Source: Myxococcales bacterium
GTDB lineage: Bacteria > Myxococcota_A > UBA9160 > JALSIO01
NCBI GenBank assembly: GCA_026989995.1
Contig: JALSIO010000263.1
Span: forward strand, 1-23,283
Direction of reading: 5' to 3'
Length of the DNA: 23,283 bases
Positions 8,130-17,534 of the stretch are shown in pieces; position 1 is the stretch's first letter; every line of letters begins with the position of its first letter. The translations under genes and the position numbers were made by a program. The notes below the pieces were generated by a model. That model did no database searches and had not been told where the DNA came from. It worked only from the letters and a program-made list of their open reading frames with translations.

Positions 8130-9517
8130 TGAGCCGCCTCGCCTCCCGCCAGGGCGCCGCCAGCCTGCGCGCCCGGCGCTGGGACGTGGTGATGCTCGGC
8201 TCCGCGCTGCCAGGGCTTTTCGCCGCCATCCGCCTCGGCATGCGCGGCCTGCGCGTGCTCGTCGTGGAGGAGGAGGCCGCGGCCCGGGCGCACCCCGCCT
8301 GGCGCGAACCCTTCCTGCCCGTGGGAGGAGCGCGGGGCGGCGTCCTCGACGCCTGCCTGCGCGAACTCTCGCTGCCCCTGGTGGAGCGGCGGCGCATGCC
8401 CACCGACCCGCTGGCGTACCAGTACGTCACCGACCGGGCCCGCATCGAGGTGGGCGAGCTCGGGCTCACGGCCGAGGAGTGGGTGACCTGGGGGCTGCTC
8501 AAGCCGGACGAGGCCCGGGAGCTGCTGCATCTGCTGGCCCAGGCCAGCCGCCGCGAGCAGGCGGCACTGCTCGAGGCCCCGGTGGTGAAAACCAGCCGGC
8601 TCCGGAGCCGAGGCCGCCCCGCGCCCCGGGAGCGCGGGCTGCCGGTCGAGCTGCGCACGCTGCCCCCGGGTGTCCGCCCGCTGCTCGAGGACCAGATCCG
8701 GGCCCAGCACCACCTGGGCGACGCCCCCGTCCCGCCGGAGGCGCGCGCGCGGCTCTACGGCTCCGTCCTCGACGGCGGCGTCCTGCGACCCGAGGCCGGC
8801 GTCTACCTCCGGGAGCTGCTCCGCGGGCGGGTGCGCTCGGTCCACGGCGAGTTTCGCTCCGTCTCGCGGCGCTTCGAGCTGGTGGAGGTCTCCTCGGCTC
8901 CCGGCATCGTGCTCGAGCGACCCGAGGAGGTCTGGCTGGGCCGCGCCCTCGTGATCAATGCTCCCCGCCACGACCTCGGGCTCGCCACCGCCGATTCCTC
9001 GGGCGCCGTCTCGCCCCTTCTCGACGTGCCGCCCCCGTCCCGTGGCCGGGTCGCGCTGCACCTCCGGGTGCACCGGGACGCCCTGCCCGAGGGCATGGGG
9101 CGGCGGGTGCTGGTGGGCTCCCAGGCCACCGGAGGGGCGCCGATCGCCGTCCAGGCCTTTCCCCTCGCCCGGGGCGAGACGGCCTGCGAGGTGGTGGCCT
9201 CCACCGTGGCGGCCGCCGAACCGGAGGCGCTCCGGCAGGCCGCCGACCGCATCGAGCAGACGGTGCGCGCGCTCATGCCCTTCAGCGAGGGCCGCATGGG
9301 CCGGGTGCGCTTTCCGGCTCCCACCTGGGATCACGACCTCGCACTCGCGGATCCCCCGCGCGGCCGGGGATGGCCGGCCGAGGTCGACCTTCGGCTCTCC
9401 TCGCGGCCTCCCGTGTTCCACCTCCCGCGGGAGGAGGTGGCGGCGCTCGGTGTCGAGGGGGAGCTCCTGCTCGGGTGGCGCGCGGGCGACCACATCCGCG
9501 CGGCCCTCCGCGGCTGA
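8129..9517 (+). CDS. Uncharacterised flavoprotein-like (FAD/NAD-binding Rossmann) protein
   Basis: 462-aa protein of unknown function, starting at ATG 8129, which shares its A with the purM stop codon. The N-terminus RRWDVVMLGSALPGLFAAIR (residues 16-35) forms a beta strand, a dinucleotide-binding turn and a helix. The turn reads GSALPG at 24-29, with Ala where the second Gly of GxGxxG is usual. GLRVLVVEEE follows, with an acidic residue near 47 placed to hold the adenosine ribose. Near the C-terminus GWRAGDHIRAALRG resembles the Gly-Asp motif that closes the FAD site in amine oxidase and phytoene desaturase relatives. The middle (about residues 90-400) is Arg/Leu-rich and I do not recognise a substrate domain. 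No signal peptide or membrane segment is obvious. It is followed 4 bp later by an exporter gene. The fold is likely; FAD dependence and an oxidoreductase role are inferences. Confidence 0.8.
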   Translation: MSRLASRQGAASLRARRWDVVMLGSALPGLFAAIRLGMRGLRVLVVEEEAAARAHPAWREPFLPVGGARGGVLDACLRELSLPLVERRRMPTDPLAYQYVTDRARIEVGELGLTAEEWVTWGLLKPDEARELLHLLAQASRREQAALLEAPVVKTSRLRSRGRPAPRERGLPVELRTLPPGVRPLLEDQIRAQHHLGDAPVPPEARARLYGSVLDGGVLRPEAGVYLRELLRGRVRSVHGEFRSVSRRFELVEVSSAPGIVLERPEEVWLGRALVINAPRHDLGLATADSSGAVSPLLDVPPPSRGRVALHLRVHRDALPEGMGRRVLVGSQATGGAPIAVQAFPLARGETACEVVASTVAAAEPEALRQAADRIEQTVRALMPFSEGRMGRVRFPAPTWDHDLALADPPRGRGWPAEVDLRLSSRPPVFHLPREEVAALGVEGELLLGWRAGDHIRAALRG

Positions 9518-9521
9518 GGCC

Positions 9522-11465
9522 ATGAGCGATCGCCCCCGCCCGGCGCTGATCCGGCTGCTCGGCTTCGCGCGCCCGTACCTCGGCCTCGTCGCCCTCGCCG
9601 TCGTGGCCGCCCTGCTCTTCTCGGGGGCGCGGAGCTTTCGGGCCTACTTGCTGAAGCCCCTGCTCGACGAGGTGGTGGTGCCGCACCAGCTCGGTCGCCT
9701 CGCCCCCCTGGCCGCCCTCCCGGAGGGGCCTTCCGCGGGAAGCCCGCCCGCCCCCCCCGCGCCTGCCGCCGATCCACCCGCCCTCCCGGCCCCGGAAGCG
9801 GCGGTGGCGGAGCCGGAGCAGGCGGCCCGGGAGGCTCTGGCGCGGCGGGTCCGGGAGAGCTTCCTCCGCCTGGTCGCGCTCGCGGGGCTCGTCGTCCTGG
9901 TGCTGCCGCTCTCGGGCTTCGCCAAGGACTACCTGGTGGAGTACACGCTCGGTCGGATCCTGGTCGACATCCGACAGGCCCTCTGCCACCGGCTCCTCCG
10001 ACTGCCACTCGGATTCCACCAGGGCACCACCCGGGGCGACACCCTCGCCCGCGCCATGACCGACGTGGACCACGCCCACCGCGGCCTCTCGGTCCTCTTC
10101 GGCGACTTCGTGACGGCCCTGCTCTCGCTCGGGGTGGGACTCGGATTCCTCTTCGCCATCTCCTGGCAGCTCACGCTCGTCTCGCTCCTGGTCGCCCCCC
10201 CGGTGCTGCTCGTGATCCGGGGCTTCGGCCGGGGAATCCGCCGTGGCGCCCTCCGGCGCCAGGAGAAGGTCGCGGACCTCACGCAGCGCCTGATGGAGAT
10301 CCTCTCCGGCATCCAGGTGATCAAGGCCTTCCGCACCGAGGAGGTGGAGGAGGCGGCCTTCCACCGCGAGAATCGAAAGCTCTTCCGCCGCCACCTCGCC
10401 GTGGTCCGGCGCCGCGTGGCCTCTCGCAGCGTGGTCGAGATGCTCAACAACCTGAGCTTCATGGCGCTCTTCGTCCTGGGCGCCTGGGTGGTCCTCGAGG
10501 AGCGCTTCGGCATCACCGCGGGCGACCTCTTCGCCTTCCTCGGGGTGATGCAGGCCACCTACCGCCACCCGCGCACCCTCGCGCGGGGCTGGAACCACCT
10601 GATGGACGCAGCCCCGGCCGCGGAGCGCTTCTTCCAGATTCTCGATGCACCCGGGGAGCGCCCGGACCCACCGGATGCCGTGGAGCTCGACGGACCCCGG
10701 GACGCGATCCGCTTCCGCGGCGTGCATTTCTCCTACGGCCGGGAGCCGGTGCTTCGGGGCCTCGACCTCGAGATCCCGGCGGGACGGGTCACGGCCCTCG
10801 TGGGCCGCACCGGAGCGGGCAAATCGACGGTGGCGGACCTGCTGCTGCGCTTCCACGAGCCCCAGGCGGGGAGCATCGAGATCGACGGCACGGACCTGCG
10901 CAGGATCCGGCGCGCCTCGCTGCTCGACCACTGTGCCGTGGTCACGCAGAACCCCTTCCTCTTCGACGGCAGCATCCGGGACAACGTCCGCTACGGGCGA
11001 CCGGACGCCACCGACGAGGAGGTCCTGCGCGCGGCCCGCGCAGCGCGCGTGGACGAGTTCGCCGCGAAGCTTCCCCAGGGATACGACACGCCGGTGGGTC
11101 CGGACGGCGCGCGGCTCTCGGGCGGCCAGCGGCAGCGGATCACCATCGCCCGGGCCATCCTGCGCAACCCCCGCATCCTCGTGCTCGACGAGGCCACCAG
11201 CGCCCTCGACGCCGAGAGCGAGCGGGCGGTCCAGGAGGCGACCCTCGCCCTGCTCGAGGGGCGAACGGTGCTCGTGATCAGCCACCGCCTGCAGACCCTC
11301 CGGCGGGCCGACCGGATCGCCGTGCTCGACCGGGGCCGGATCGTGCAGGTCGGCCGTCACGAGGAGCTCGTCGCCCGGCCAGGGCTCTACGCGACGCTGT
11401 GGCGGCTCTACGCCGAGGAGGACGCCGACGGCGTCGAGAAGGACGCGGGCACCACCGAGGCGTAG
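9522..11465 (+). CDS. MsbA-like ABC exporter with Pro/Ala-rich loop insert
   Basis: Fused membrane-ATPase exporter of 647 aa, expected to act as a homodimer in the inner membrane. The ATP site is complete: Walker A GRTGAGKST near residues 428-436, LSGGQRQRITIARAIL near 533, Walker B LVLDEATSALD near 553 and switch His in VISHRLQTL near 587. The membrane part includes FHQGTTRGDTLARAM and GIQVIKAF blocks typical of the MsbA/lipid exporter group. Unusual is the stretch between the first helix (about residues 20-40) and the second (about 114-135): residues 57-112 are rich in Pro, Ala and Glu and would sit on the periplasmic side. The ATG lies 4 bp after the flavoprotein-like stop, so the three plus-strand genes look like one operon. 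The last 58 bp overlap the 3' end of the convergent GT4 gene. The substrate may be lipid A or another lipid; msbA itself cannot be asserted. Confidence 0.92.
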   Translation: MSDRPRPALIRLLGFARPYLGLVALAVVAALLFSGARSFRAYLLKPLLDEVVVPHQLGRLAPLAALPEGPSAGSPPAPPAPAADPPALPAPEAAVAEPEQAAREALARRVRESFLRLVALAGLVVLVLPLSGFAKDYLVEYTLGRILVDIRQALCHRLLRLPLGFHQGTTRGDTLARAMTDVDHAHRGLSVLFGDFVTALLSLGVGLGFLFAISWQLTLVSLLVAPPVLLVIRGFGRGIRRGALRRQEKVADLTQRLMEILSGIQVIKAFRTEEVEEAAFHRENRKLFRRHLAVVRRRVASRSVVEMLNNLSFMALFVLGAWVVLEERFGITAGDLFAFLGVMQATYRHPRTLARGWNHLMDAAPAAERFFQILDAPGERPDPPDAVELDGPRDAIRFRGVHFSYGREPVLRGLDLEIPAGRVTALVGRTGAGKSTVADLLLRFHEPQAGSIEIDGTDLRRIRRASLLDHCAVVTQNPFLFDGSIRDNVRYGRPDATDEEVLRAARAARVDEFAAKLPQGYDTPVGPDGARLSGGQRQRITIARAILRNPRILVLDEATSALDAESERAVQEATLALLEGRTVLVISHRLQTLRRADRIAVLDRGRIVQVGRHEELVARPGLYATLWRLYAEEDADGVEKDAGTTEA

Positions 11466-12568
11466 AGGGCCTCCGCCTCCTCCGCGAGCCGCTCGGGGTG
11501 GAACAGCCGTTCTGCCCGGCGCCGCGCCGCCGCACCCATGCGCTCCCGCAGCCCCGGATCGCCGAGGAGCTCGGCGGCCGCCGCCGCGAGGGCGTCCGGG
11601 TCCTCGTCCACCACCCGGCCCGTCTCGCCGTCCGCCACGATCTCCGGGAGCGCCCCGCGGCGGCTGACCAGCGCCGGGATCCCGCAGGCCGCCGCCTCGA
11701 GGACGGCCCGACAGCTTCCGTCGGAGCCCGGGACGAGGAAGACCAGCACCCCGATCTGACGGAGCACATCCCGGTAGTCGTCCCGACGATAGCCGGCGAA
11801 GATCACCCGATCCTCGAGGCCGAGCTCGCGGGCCGGCCGCCGCGCGACCTCGTCGAGGTGCGTCCCCCGGCCCACCACGAGCAGCCGGGCGCCGGGCTCG
11901 CGCACCGCGAGCCGGCGCAGGGCCTCGAGCAGCAGGTCGAAGCGGCGGTGGCGCTGGACGCGGGCCACGATGCCGAGCACGGGACCCGCCGGCAGCCCCA
12001 GCGCCGCCCGGAGCGCCGGATCGGGCGGACCGGGCCGGAAGCGCCCGAGGTCCACGGCGCCGAAGGCGCCCCGCACCGGCCGGCCGCGCCGGAGCGCGCG
12101 GAAACGCGCCGCCGTCCCCGGGGAGACACAGAGGAGTCCGTCGGCGCCCGGTCCGAGGAGCCAGCGCGCCAGCGGGCTGGCCGGCGGGTCGCCGCCGATC
12201 CGCCACGAGCGCGCGATCGGAACCCTCCGCCGCCCGGGGCCGCGGGTCGCGCGAAGCGCGAGCACGTGGTCCCGGGTGTGCCAGACGTGGACCAGATCGA
12301 AACGCTCCCGCTCGAGGAGCGCCCGGAGGCGCGCCACCTCCGCGCGGTCGGCCAGGGGGCGCACCCGTCGGTCGCGGCGCAGGGCGAGGCGGGGGCCGAG
12401 CCCGACGGCCCGGGCCTCCCCGGCCAGCGACCGGCGATCCGGGGAGGGCGGCTCGGGGCAGGCCAGGGCCACCTCGTGGCCCCGCTCCCGGAGTGCCACG
12501 GCGAGCCGCAGCATGGGTTCGGCCGGCCCGGTCCACTTCCAGTCGGAGCTGAGCTGCAGGATCCTCAC
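11408..12568 (-). CDS. Family 4 glycosyltransferase (GT-B fold)
   Basis: Retaining-type GT-B glycosyltransferase of 386 aa, starting at GTG 12568 (N-terminus VRILQLSSDWKWTGPAEPM). An acceptor-domain half contains FDLVHVWHTRDHVLA and the linker RSWRIGGDPP; the nucleotide-sugar half contains GPVLGIVARVQRHRRFDLLL, RLLVVGRGTHLDEV, VIFAGYRRDDYRDVL and DGSCRAVLEAAACGIPAL near residue 283. The last is the EX7E motif with Asp in place of the first Glu, a variant I know from several LPS-related GT4 proteins. GALPEIVADGETGRVV closes the domain. It is the last gene of the long minus-strand unit, coupled by GTGA to the WaaE-like gene before it. Context points to LPS core or capsule sugar transfer; donor and acceptor are unknown. 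Its 3' end overlaps the exporter gene on the other strand. The frame stays open to 12826, but that extension is antisense-like and lacks family sequence. Confidence 0.9.
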   Translation of the reverse strand: MRILQLSSDWKWTGPAEPMLRLAVALRERGHEVALACPEPPSPDRRSLAGEARAVGLGPRLALRRDRRVRPLADRAEVARLRALLERERFDLVHVWHTRDHVLALRATRGPGRRRVPIARSWRIGGDPPASPLARWLLGPGADGLLCVSPGTAARFRALRRGRPVRGAFGAVDLGRFRPGPPDPALRAALGLPAGPVLGIVARVQRHRRFDLLLEALRRLAVREPGARLLVVGRGTHLDEVARRPARELGLEDRVIFAGYRRDDYRDVLRQIGVLVFLVPGSDGSCRAVLEAAACGIPALVSRRGALPEIVADGETGRVVDEDPDALAAAAAELLGDPGLRERMGAAARRRAERLFHPERLAEEAEALYASVVPASFSTPSASSSA

Positions 12569-13418
12569 CGGGGCGGGCGCGGTGCCGCGGGCGCGCGGGC
12601 CTCGGCCGGCGGGCTGCCCCGCCCCTCGCCGGCGGCGAGGGGCGCCGGGGAGGGGGCGGAGGCGGTGCCGGCCCGCTCGATCTCCCAGAGCTTCGCGTAC
12701 TTGAGAAAGACGTGGAAGGCGGTCGCCACGGCGATCACGAGCCCCGGCACGCCGTCCCGGAAGCCCGCCCGCAGCAGGTAGGCCCGCAGGAAGCGCAGGG
12801 GCGGGTGGAGCAGCAGCTGGCGCCACCCGGCCCGCTGACCCCGGGCCGCGAGCTCCCGGGCCTGGATGCTGCTGAAATCCTGGATGCGCTGCACCTGGTC
12901 CGCGAGGTCCCGGTAGCTCCAGTGGTAGAGGGGACCGCGAAGCCGCACCACGGGGCCGTCGCAGACGACGCGGCCGTGGGGATTCACGCCCTCGAGACGG
13001 GCGTGATCCCGCCGGAAGAGGCGGAGCTGCCAGTCGGGATGGAAGTCGCCGTGGCGGATCCAGCGCCCGAGGTGCCAGGTGAGGCGGTCGAGCTCGAAAC
13101 CCGCCACGGCCGGCTCGCCTCCCCGGAACTGCGCGGCGATCTCCTCGGCAGCCTGCTCCGAGAGCGCCTCGTCGGCGTCGAGCGACAGCACCCAGCGGTG
13201 GCGCGCGAGCCCCACGGCGAAGCGCTTCTGCTCGATGTTGCCCCGGTAGGGGTGCACCACGACGCGAGCGCCCCGCGCGGCGGCCGTGGCCTCCGTCGCG
13301 TCGCGACTCCGATCGTCCACCACCACCAGCCGATCGTCGCAGAAGGAGGCGGAGTCGAGGCAGCGCCCGATCCGATCCTCCTCGTTGCAGGCGATCACCA
13401 CGAGCGAGATGGGCAGCT

Positions 13419-13422
<4 letters not shown>
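12565..13422 (-). CDS. WaaE/KdtX-like family 2 glycosyltransferase with palindrome-derived tail
   Basis: GT-A glycosyltransferase of 285 aa. Start chosen at TTG 13422, which overlaps the rel stop as TTGA and gives the family N-terminus LKLPISLVVIACNEEDRIG. Conserved blocks are LVVVDDRSRDAT (near residue 32), QKRFAVGLARHRWVLSLDADEAL with the metal-binding DAD at 82-84, FRRDHARLEGVNPHGRV and GPLYHWSYRDL. A C-terminal amphipathic or membrane segment (about residues 215-245, GVPGLVIAVATAFHVFLKYAKL) is typical of this subgroup. WaaE adds a sugar to the first heptose of the LPS inner core in enterobacteria; the heptosyltransferases upstream make a similar role reasonable here. The last roughly 35 residues are Ala/Pro/Gly-rich, end beyond the family's usual stop point and coincide with an 11-bp-stem palindrome at 12620-12644. 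The next gene overlaps by GTGA. Confidence 0.88.
12612..12655. repeat. REP-like GC-rich palindrome inside a coding 3' end
   Basis: A perfect inverted repeat of 11 bp with a 3-nt loop (GGC) occupies 12620-12644: CGCCCCTCGCC then GGCGAGGGGCG, flanked by further C- and G-runs. On the coding strand it yields the peptide PAPLAAGEGRGSPP. Peptides of the form PLxxGEGRGE are the familiar translation of dispersed palindromic elements in GC-rich proteobacterial genomes (recollection, not a search). Only this one copy is seen in the window. The hairpin is certain; its status as a dispersed repeat is inferred. Confidence 0.55.
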
Positions 13423-15572
<2,150 letters not shown>

Positions 15573-15608
15573 GGGACCCCGTCAGCCGCGGAACGAGGCA
15601 CCAGAAGC

Positions 15609-16313
15609 CTAGCGAAGCGGCTCCGGCCCGGTCGAGCCGGTGCGGGCGTCACCCCCGCCGCCCCCGGCTGCGGTCTCGAGGGCCCTCCGGAGCCACGGCA
15701 GCCGTGCGATCGCGGCTTCGCGCCCGTAGCGGGCGCGCACGGGAGCGGGGTCGCCCCGGCGTTCCGCCTCGATGATCGAGAGCAACGCGTCCACCGTGCC
15801 CTCGAGGTCGTCGTTGACCACCGCGTAGTCGAAGGTTCCGATGGCGGCGAGCTCCCGGCGGGCGAGCGCGAGGCGCTTCTGGATGGCCTCCTCGTCGTCG
15901 GTTCCGCGACCGCGGAGCCGGGCCTCGAGCACCTCGAGCGACGGCGGGAGGAGGAAGATCCCCCGGGCGTCCGGCCGCCGGGCCCGGATCTGGGCCGCGC
16001 CCTGCACCTCGATCTCGAGGAGGGCGTCGCGCCCCTGCTCGAGGATCCGCTCGAGCTCCGCCTCGCTGGTGCCGTAGAGGTTCCCGCCGTACTCGGCGAA
16101 CTCCACGAAGGCACCCCGCTCCACGAGGTCCCGGAACTCCCGGTGGGAGACGAAGTGGTAGTCCCGGCCCGGCACCTCCCCCGGCCGGGGCCGCCGGGTG
16201 GTATGGGAGACCGAGAGCGCCAGCCCCGGATCCCGCTCGAGCAGTCGCCGGCAGACGGTGGTCTTGCCGGTGCCGGACGGCGCCGAGACCACGAAGAGCA
16301 GCCCCCGGCTCAA
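15609..16313 (-). CDS. gmk: Guanylate kinase
   Basis: Phosphorylates GMP to GDP in purine nucleotide salvage and synthesis; cytosolic. The 234-aa product has the P-loop APSGTGKTT at residues 11-19, the GMP-binding blocks [21 protein letters not shown] and [15 protein letters not shown], then [32 protein letters not shown], and [11 protein letters not shown] with [11 protein letters not shown]. It exceeds the usual 205 aa or so because of a Gly/Ala-rich C-terminal tail. Start is TTG 16313, which overlaps the remA stop as TTGA. GGGAGGG lies about 7 nt upstream and fits ribosome binding, and the frame gives the family N-terminus [14 protein letters not shown]. It is part of the conserved yicC-remA-gmk block and supplies GDP/GTP, the substrate that Rel, encoded next, converts to (p)ppGpp. 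Confidence 0.97.
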   Translation of the reverse strand: MSRGLLFVVSAPSGTGKTTVCRRLLERDPGLALSVSHTTRRPRPGEVPGRDYHFVSHREFRDLVERGAFVEFAEYGGNLYGTSEAELERILEQGRDALLEIEVQGAAQIRARRPDARGIFLLPPSLEVLEARLRGRGTDDEEAIQKRLALARRELAAIGTFDYAVVNDDLEGTVDALLSIIEAERRGDPAPVRARYGREAAIARLPWLRRALETAAGGGGGDARTGSTGPEPLR

Positions 16314-16654
16314 CGACCGCCCTCCCCGCCCCCGGTGGACTCCTCGAGTCGCGCCGCCACCGTCTCCGGATGCACCGCCGACAGGACCACGTGGTCGCTG
16401 TCGGTGATGAGGATCGAGCGCGTGCGCCGGCCGTGGGTGGCGTCGAGGAGCTTGCCGCGCCGGCTCGCCTCCTCCCGGAGCCGCCGCATCGGCGCACTCT
16501 GCGGCGAGAGGATGGCGATGACCCGGGAGGCGAGGACCAGGTTCCCGTAGCCGATGTGGAGGATGCGCAGGCCGGCCGGCGCCGATTCGGCCTCCCGCAG
16601 CGGCGGCCGGGGGCTGCGCCGCGCCGGGCTCCGGGAATCGCCCCCGCTACTCAA
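16310..16654 (-). CDS. remA: RemA/DUF370 family DNA-binding regulator
   Basis: Small regulator of 114 aa. The core [20 protein letters not shown], then [40 protein letters not shown] and [13 protein letters not shown], matches the RemA/YlzA (DUF370) family almost throughout. In Bacillus, RemA forms ring-shaped oligomers that bind DNA and activate matrix and osmolyte genes; the GRRTR basic patch used there is present. Start at TTG 16654 overlaps the yicC stop (TAG) by 8 bp and adds about 28 Ser/Arg/Pro-rich residues before the core. An internal CTG just before RILHIG would give the usual length of about 85 aa, so the true start is uncertain. Targets in Gram-negative hosts are not established; location among envelope polysaccharide genes is suggestive only. 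Confidence 0.9.
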   Translation of the reverse strand: MSSGGDSRSPARRSPRPPLREAESAPAGLRILHIGYGNLVLASRVIAILSPQSAPMRRLREEASRRGKLLDATHGRRTRSILITDSDHVVLSAVHPETVAARLEESTGGGEGGR

Positions 16655-17534
16655 GGTTCTGCACCTGCTCGCGGATGCGCTCGATCTCGCTCTTGAGCTC
16701 CACCACGCGGTGTGCCGCCTCGGCGTCGGCGAGCTTGGATCCGATGGTGTTGGCCTCGCGCCCGAGCTCCTGCAGCAGGAAGTCGAGCTTGCGTCCCACC
16801 GCCGCCCCCGCCCGCGCCGCCTCCAGGATCCCGCGGAACTGCGCCACGTGGCTGTGGATGCGCGCCGTCTCCTCGGCGATGTCGAGGCGGTCGGCGGCGG
16901 CGACGATCTCCTGGTGGAGACGGGACTCGTCCACGGCCCCGGCCTCGCGCGCGAGTTCCTCCGCGCGCTTCCGGATGCGCTCGCGCCAGGCGCGGACCAC
17001 CTCCTCGCCCCGCAGCGCCAGCTCTCCGGCGAGGGCCTCGACCCGGTCGAGGCGCTCGCGGATCTCCCTGGCGAGGGCCTCGCCCTCGCGCTCGCGCATG
17101 CCGGCCGCCTCCCAGGCGGCGGCCTCGACCGCGTCGAGGAGCGCCGCCGCCGCCTCGGCGCCGAGCTCGGGCTCCTCGAAGCGCGCGACCCCCTCGAGGC
17201 CGAGAAGCTCCGCGACCCCGAGCTCGCCGGGAAGCCCGTAGCGCTCCCTCAGCTCCTCGGCGGCGCGGACGTAGCCCTCGGCCGTCCCGAGGTCCACCCG
17301 GAGGGCCGCGAGCCCCCCTCCCCCGCCGCGCGCCTGGACGGCGAGGTCCACCCGCCCGCGGCGGAAGTGGCGCTGCAGGCGCTCGCGCACCTGCGGCTCG
17401 AGGTACGCGAGCGGCCGCGGCAGGCGGACGCGGAGGTCGAGGTAGCGGTGGTTCAGGCAGCGGAGCTCCACCTCGAAGGCGAGCCCCCCGGCCTCGAAGC
17501 CCCCGTGCCCGAAACCCGTCATGCTCCGGATCAC
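16647..17534 (-). CDS. yicC: YicC family endoribonuclease
   Basis: 295-aa YicC protein, a family shown in E. coli and Bacillus to act as an endoribonuclease. N-terminus [20 protein letters not shown], then [20 protein letters not shown] and [20 protein letters not shown], are the YicC N-domain hallmarks. The C-terminal domain carries [53 protein letters not shown] and [19 protein letters not shown], also diagnostic. Length is normal. Start at GTG 17534 (GTGATCCGGAGCATG) overlaps the kinase stop as GTGA, with GGGAG about 8 nt upstream; an ATG three codons later (17525) is a possible alternative. It heads the yicC-remA-gmk block, a gene order I know from deltaproteobacteria and Firmicutes. Confidence 0.96.
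   Translation of the reverse strand: MIRSMTGFGHGGFEAGGLAFEVELRCLNHRYLDLRVRLPRPLAYLEPQVRERLQRHFRRGRVDLAVQARGGGGGLAALRVDLGTAEGYVRAAEELRERYGLPGELGVAELLGLEGVARFEEPELGAEAAAALLDAVEAAAWEAAGMREREGEALAREIRERLDRVEALAGELALRGEEVVRAWRERIRKRAEELAREAGAVDESRLHQEIVAAADRLDIAEETARIHSHVAQFRGILEAARAGAAVGRKLDFLLQELGREANTIGSKLADAEAAHRVVELKSEIERIREQVQNLE

Noticed and set aside
11408..11465. Bidirectional terminator between the convergent genes
   Set aside because: The region is coding on both strands and shows no hairpin plus T-run.
9282..12536. 1,084-codon minus-strand open frame opposite the exporter
   Set aside because: Antisense to a gene with complete ABC motifs on the plus strand; no domain in the antisense product.
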